A stretch of 64,000 bases of DNA from Phyllostachys edulis. Taxonomy: Eukaryota > Streptophyta > Magnoliopsida > Poales > Poaceae. How positions within the stretch are numbered: the first letter of the stretch is position 1; each line of letters begins with the position of its first letter. The notes below the pieces were generated by a model. That model ran no database searches, had not been told where the DNA came from, and was given only the letters and a program-made list of their open reading frames with translations. A program made the position numbers and the translations under genes. Location: contig CM070554.1 in the NCBI GenBank assembly GCA_036346405.1, forward strand, positions 45,717,058-45,781,057, written 5' to 3'. Below are positions 58,141-64,000 of the stretch, piece by piece.

Positions 58141-58509
58141 TCAACAAAGTATGATTCTGAGAACGGTTAGTTATCTCAACAGAGGTAAAGTTCGGCATCA
58201 TGAAGCTGTGTTTCTGGGTGATTCCAACTTCGAGGCATAAGTAGTATTTTAATGGTTAAAACTTGGTAATTGGTGATGATGTTCAATCATTAGTAAGAGA
58301 ATCTAACCATGAAACTAAATGTTCTTTAAGAGAATCCTTCATTCTATGCATACAAAGAAAGAGTGGCATCTTGTTTGAATAAAGCTTTCCAAGCCACAAA
58401 TCTTGGTATCATATCCTAAAAAAATTACCATTACGTTGTGTTTCCAAATCTACCATGATGATAAAATGAATACTTCCATTAAAAATGAAAACTAATATGT
58501 GAATCGAGC

Positions 58510-58850
58510 TTCCTAAAGTCTTTGCAAAATGCTAGGTGATATATTCCATTGTATTCCAAGATAATTCCAACAGCGCTTGCTAAAAGGCCATTCAAAGAAC
58601 AAGTGGGAGATAGTTTCATCTATATTGTTGGCGCAAAGAATGCAAGTAGTATCTCCTTGAATGGGGCATCGACGTCGTAGAAGCATTGTTTTAGTGTTCA
58701 GGCGATCAGATAAGAGCATCCATGCAAACACTTTAAGTTTAGACACACACTTACTTTTTCAAATCCAACTAAAAGTTTTAAGTGTATCCCGCTAGAGAAA
58801 AACCAGCTTGTAATATTTCTACTATGTGCAAAAATTGTTGCCCCATATAT
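58510..58850 (-). pseudogene. LINE reverse-transcriptase C-terminal (zf-RVT) fragment
   Basis: The minus-strand frame at 58746-58513 reads KLKVFAWMLLSDRLNTKTML, then RRCPIQGDTTCILC, then ETISHLFFEWPFSKRCW. This is the zinc-binding domain found at the end of plant LINE reverse transcriptases, with the CXXC and HXXXXC spacing visible. The piece upstream to 58850 is in a shifted frame. The rest of the LINE is absent; an LTR-like sequence starts at 58853. Confidence 0.8.
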
Positions 58851-58852
58851 AA

Positions 58853-60105
58853 GTGTAACACCCTGGCCCAACATGGAGCCTAAAATGCTACTAACTACAC
58901 TAACTATCAATTTTAACACCATTTTACAATAAATTACATTAAGCGTCCCAACGATAAAACCTGTCAACGAGTCACATTAAAACAAGTATAATGATATAAC
59001 AATCATAGATAATTAATCTCTAGCAAGCATAGCAAGATAATAATCTAAGAACAACGCAAAACCAATCGAATAAAGTCTATTGAATGAATATTCAACTCCA
59101 ACCTATCATCTAAGGCCATTCAAAACTAACAAGTCCTAAATACATTTCATCACTCTATAATAAAGGTTCTCCTGTCCAATTAATCAAGTAATTAAGTGTG
59201 GGTTTGTGGTTCCAAGTGCGCTAGTCCTTCCCAAGTGAAAAGTCATCAACGATTACCTAAAAATAACAATAAAGCAAGAGTGGGTCCAAGACTCGGCAAA
59301 TACATAATAAAGTCATAAACAACAGTTTATCAACCATAATCAAGGTTATGATCATCATCTATCTATTTAATGCCATTCTGATACTCAAATAACAAGTCAT
59401 ATTCCATATAGGTAAATTTGCACAATTTAACAATTTACTTAGGATTAATTCCTTATATGCCACTGAAATTTTGGCCAAATCTCTGATTGTGTCATTGACA
59501 TGTGGGGTCAGGGCCCACATTTCAATGACACAATGAGTGGCATATAAGGGATGAGGCAAACTTTCGGTGGCATATAAGGAATTAACCCATTTACTTATAT
59601 ATGCGAATGCACCATCATGCTCATGCTCATATGTATCTCATCAGTTGATACCGGTATAACAGAGTGTTCACCCGTCGATGACACACCCTTCCCCCATCTT
59701 CATTAGGATGGGATTCCTACATTGTAGCACTTTAACTAGTCCCTACAAATGTAAGACTTTATCTAGAGTACTCTGGACTAGTCATGTGTATTTCTCATCG
59801 ATCTCATCGGAATAATTATATGACTTTCTCACCGACCTGGCTCATGCACTCTTATCGTAATGAATGTAAATGATGCAACATCGTTTAAGTATTCATTAAC
59901 TTAATATCTCATTCTCATTAACTCCATATCATAATCTCATTCACCCAATGTCAACAATATCATGTATAAGAATAAGCTTAACGAAAGCATAATAAATAGC
60001 ATGATAAGTAATATCAATAATAATGGCGAACAACCCGTAGTTCACTACTCTACCATGTACTTGCTTCTTTATCCCCTTGGAGCCAGATAGCGAGTCAGTG
60101 GGATT
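58853..60105 (+). repeat. LTR-like remnant with nested MITE, end uncertain
   Basis: Starts TGTAACACCCTGGCCC, the common TGTAACACCC start of Tekay-type LTRs, immediately after the LINE fragment. The remainder is AT-rich and non-coding. A small MITE lies at 59445-59585. The right end could not be fixed before the CACTA-like terminus at 60112. Confidence 0.4.
59445..59585. mobile_element. 141-bp MITE, almost fully palindromic
   Basis: The ends TTAATTCCTTATATGCCAC and its complement are a perfect 19-bp inverted repeat. The interior is also folded (GTGTCATTGACATGTGGG against CCCACATTTCAATGACAC). Without a clear target duplication I cannot choose between Stowaway and Tourist types. Confidence 0.75.
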
Positions 60106-60625
60106 GCACTACACTACTACAAAAAGGCTAATACTGGACGCCTCATCACAGATGGTTGACCAAAACTGTCAGTATTACATGCAATCATAGACAGTTTTGG
60201 TTTAGAGATCGTCTGTGTTACTGGCTGGGCAAAAAACCGTTTGTGAAGAGTTAATATCACAGACGGTTCATGATGAAAACCGTCTGTGAAGTATCATAGA
60301 CGGTTCTTAAAAATAACCGTCTGTGGTATTTTGAAATATCACAGATAGTTTTCAACAAACAACCATCCGTGATACTTCACGCATTCTTAACACAAACCGC
60401 TCATCATAATATCGCCATAGCTCCCGTGAGTTTCGTCGCCGCTGTTGAGTTTCTTCGTCATTTGCCGCCGACAAGTCTCTTCGTCGCATCATTGCCGCTT
60501 TAGCTCCCTGATGCGTCTCTTCATCTCACGCGCCGAATTTATTCCTTGTTTTATAAAAAGGATCATCCGCCATCGAAGATCATCCCCACATATAACTCTA
60601 CAATATATATACATCTAAAGTAGAA

Positions 60626-61207
60626 ATGGCTCCCTCTTCTATTTCCTTGTCGCTGGCATTGATGGCCTTCCTGGCCATGCTGTACAAGCACCTCTCCAGC
60701 CGTACGTTGGCGGATGCCGCGGAAGGACACTGTAATTTCAACAGTGTCCTCACTCCTCTGCCCGAGGATTTGCCGGAGTAGGCGACGGCCACCTTCTGCC
60801 GTCTTGATATCCTCCTCTGCCGTGTCTTCCGGGTGATCTCCCACTTCCGGCGAGTGTACCGCGTCATCGACGTGGTCCTCTACAACGACGTTGCACGTCT
60901 CCAGGAGGCTTGCCATCACTTAGGCTGCTTAATCGAGACGGCGGGTGACCGAATCGACCATACCGAGACCCCTCAAGTAAGGGAAGAGAGCCTATGGGCT
61001 CAATTCTTCTTGATTCAATAGTCCGAGGGTCTTCGGGAGACACTCGAACGAGCGCGTCAGCGGGTAGACGCATTTCGGGCTTCGTTCGCTGATGATCACG
61101 AACCGTCCGATGCCGACACCGCCGCCTACGAAGTTTTGAAGACGAAGATAGCAGCCCACCTCCGCCACTACAAAAATTTTGTTTATTTAGGTTTCTACTT
61201 TTTTTAA
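60626..61207 (+). pseudogene. Captured 193-codon reading frame with two TAG stops
   Basis: ATGGCTCCCTC at 60626 opens a frame that stays in register for 193 codons to TAA at 61205-61207, broken only by TAG at 60779-60781 and at 61019-61021. Each stop sits where a TGG (Trp) codon would need one change. The start has a hydrophobic segment (ISLSLALMAFLAML), so a signal or anchor is possible. The middle is rich in R, V, D and H (VYRVIDVVLYNDVARLQ). The C-terminal part is charged and probably helical (RETLERARQRVDAFRAS). GC content is much higher than in the flanks. I do not recognise the family. The location between CACTA subterminal repeats points to capture of a host gene. Confidence 0.6.
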
Positions 61208-61689
61208 TCTTTGTAAGAAGCGACTGGCCACGCTATTTGGCCATATGTAAATTCCAAAATGAAAAAAAAATCTAGTCTGGAGGTGCAGTTACTATATTAT
61301 AGTTGAACTATATATCATGTACAGACGGTTTAGTGGAACAAATATCCGTCTGCAAATTTTCAACAGTATTTAAATGACAAAATTGGCATATAAACATGTA
61401 ATTTTTTTCATGTCATATAAATGTATACATGATAATTAATATGCTCAAAACAACTATATCACAGACGGTTCTATTATGGAACCGTTAGTGATATGGTCTC
61501 ATATCACAGAGCGGTTCGCGATAGAACCGCTGCTGATATGAGACCATATCACCGACGGTTCTATCGCGAACCGCTCGTGATATGAGACCATATCACTGAC
61601 GGTTCTATCATAGAACCGTCTGTGATAAGTATAACTAACAGTTCTATAATAGAACCGTCTATGATAAGTCTCTTTATTAGTAGGAGCAC

Positions 61690-62040
61690 ACTAGGGTTTG
61701 CGCTCTAACTCGTCACTCCCCAGCTCCCTTACTCTCATCCGTTCCCCTCCCCATCCGAGTGACCCCGTCGCCGATGCTGCCCTTCTTCCCGTCGCCGACG
61801 GTTGTGACACCACGGTTCGCTACACAAGACACTCGTACGATAAGAGTGTCTTGTGCAGTGTCACCAGTGTGCCACAACTACGGTGACGCTGCCTTCCCGG
61901 CCCTCTTCCTCCTCCCTCCGGTGTGCGCAACCTCGACTACCTCACCAACCTCCCCCGGCTACCTCTAGCTCCACCAACCTCAGCCTCGGCTACCTCACCA
62001 CTGACACCGGCGATGTCGATCAAGGTAAGACAGATCTATT
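61690..62040 (+). pseudogene. Probable 5' UTR / first exon of the captured MOB1 gene
   Basis: GC-rich, pyrimidine-rich sequence starting ACTAGGGTTT and ending in a good splice donor (CAAGGTAAG, about 62019-62027), upstream of recognised MOB1 exons. It carries no recognisable MOB1 protein sequence, so leader exon is the likely identity. Confidence 0.4.
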
Positions 62041-62260
62041 GGTTTGTGCTGTTGGTATTCATGTGAACCGAGTTGCAATGTGGGCTAACTTGTCGGTTGA
62101 TGGTCGGTTTGGACACCCTTAGCCTTGCTGTCTTGCCCTCTGTGACTGCTGGCTGGCTAGATGGATGGATGGATCTGGAAGTGGGGAATGGGGTTGTGTT
62201 CGGGTGTGACTGCTGGTATATTCCTAAAGACATTTTTTGTTTTCGATATGTATGATGCAG

Positions 62261-62565
62261 CGTGTGCTGCTGAAAAAACACATTGATGCAACCTTAAGAA
62301 GTGGCAATCTGAGGGAGGCAATTTGGTTGCCTCTTGTAGAGGATCTTAACAAATGGTTGTCTGTTAATAGTAAGTCTATAATCACCATCTATTCTTAGGA
62401 TAAATAACACCATGTAAGTGTTTCATGTACTAATGCCTTATTTTTTGCTTGTTCGTACCTGTTGATTTCTTCAACCAGGTGAACATCTTATATGGTACTT
62501 TGATGGAGTTCTGCACATCTACCATAGGCCCAATAATGTTAGCTAGACCCAAGTAAGATATGTGC
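62261..62565 (+). pseudogene. MOB1: MOB1 kinase-activator gene fragment (two exons)
   Basis: Exon 62261-62369, preceded by GATGCAG and followed by GTAAGT, encodes KKHIDATLRSGNLREAIWLP then EDLNKWLSVN. This matches the N-terminal region of plant MOB1, where RKHIDATLGSGNLREAV is typical. A second exon at about 62459-62565 encodes VDFFNQVNILYGTLMEFC, then a decayed AGPKYEY equivalent. Its splice acceptor has lost AG. MOB1 proteins bind and activate NDR/LATS kinases in growth control. Only about 70 of some 215 residues remain, so it is not functional. It lies inside the CACTA-like element G, so it is best read as a captured fragment. Confidence 0.85.
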
Positions 62566-62569
62566 CTCT

Positions 62570-63150
62570 TTGAAACATACATGAGACATTTACCAGTTTA
62601 GGTACTGATGCAGTTCTGCTGACCTCCTAATTTCATTGGCGACAGTTTTGGATTGCTTTTTAGAAGGGAAAATAGTAAAGGAGAGCCTTACTGTTAGAAT
62701 ATACTAAAGTAGGGTAGATATGTATAGATATATTTATTTATTTTTTCAAAAACCATCCCAACTACCGGGACAAATCAGAGCCCTAGCCTTTTGCTACATT
62801 GTATCTCAAACAATATGCTAATTTGTAACTAATCTTATGGTATGTTCCTATATGGTATTCTGTTTTTGAATGCTACAATTAACTTTTTAGAATTGTAAAG
62901 GTTAGGCTAATTTGTAAAGCTGCATTTAACAAACAAATTTATGGAATTTTTACCTAGCTTGTGCCTCTGATCATCAATTATTTATTAATTGGTGTGTATT
63001 CTATTCCAAAACAAGACCAAATGAGTCAAAAACTACTACAACACCTCTTCACCTGTCTCTCGCCATTTATTTCACCTTTGTCTGTGTAACCGTATTTATG
63101 TTGGTCAAGTTCTCCTCCCTTGCATCCTGTGCACGCCCTACCATTTCATT
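62570..63150. other. AT-rich sequence after the MOB1 fragment
   Basis: May be intron or 3' flank carried along with the MOB1 fragment. No further MOB1 exon was recognised. Confidence 0.35.
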
Positions 63151-63159
63151 CATGATCTC

Positions 63160-63814
<655 letters not shown>

Positions 63815-63815
<1 letters not shown>

Positions 63816-64000
63816 CTATCACAGATGGTTCCATCTACAAAACCGTCTGTGATACATAGCCATCATAGATGGTTCCATCTACAAACCGTCTGTGATACAT
63901 TAGCCATCACAGATGGTTCCATCTAAAAACCGTCTGTGGTAGGCAACTATCACAAACGGTTCTGAGTTAATAACCGTCTGTAATAGTATACATCACAGAA
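63815..64000. repeat. Subterminal hairpin repeats of element G
   Basis: Four units of the form ATCACAGATGG, TTCCATCTA, a short spacer, and AACCGTCTGTGAT, each self-complementary, spaced about 50 bp and running off the window end. They match those at 60150-60400 and 61445-61680. Confidence 0.8.

Overview
This is a repeat-rich stretch of a grass nuclear genome. Rice or a close relative fits best: long Tekay/Del chromovirus LTRs, Tat-type and Reina-type Ty3/gypsy elements, grass CACTA transposons, and a two-exon DIR1-type lipid-transfer protein gene. I see only one intact host protein gene, on the minus strand at 49922-50375. I see no tRNA, rRNA or CRISPR.

Positions 1-49400 are a nested stack of transposons. 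The oldest layer is a plus-strand Reina-like chromovirus (C), whose coding pieces lie at 40033-41036, 42083-43382 and 48371-49010. It was invaded by a minus-strand CACTA element (start outside the window, end at 40032), by a small DNA element (41037-42072, 10-bp target duplication) and by a 5-kb solo LTR (D, 43383-48365, target duplication CGTCT). The CACTA transposase gene is itself cut by a 2.28-kb solo LTR (S1, 137-2414, target duplication CATAC) and by a very large Tekay-like element (A, 3415-37773, target duplication GCATA).

Inside A the order is: 5' LTR, gag-pol, part of a 3' LTR, a Tat-type element B in the opposite direction (14594-26409), a second partial B body (26410-28482), a second partial A pol (28483-32053), and a full 3' LTR carrying a solo LTR of B (33570-34185). 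B sits at the same base of the A LTR in both places. This single A insertion was therefore rearranged by unequal exchange, or was mis-assembled. B also carries an eight-exon gene on its antisense strand.

Positions 49400-64000 hold the lipid-transfer protein gene, a 3.5-kb element with long terminal inverted repeats (51469-55010), a 5' LTR with its primer site (55966-56880), LTR and LINE remnants, a small MITE (59445-59585), and a CACTA-like element starting at 60112 and probably running past the window end. Its span includes an unrecognised 193-codon reading frame with two stops, exon remnants of a MOB1 kinase-activator gene, and a near-palindromic foldback of about 660 bp with a TATA-like box in each arm.

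No retroelement reading frame is intact. Where duplicate copies can be compared, many differences are a missing middle base in CAG or CTG. That may reflect sequencing error at methylated CHG sites rather than biological decay.
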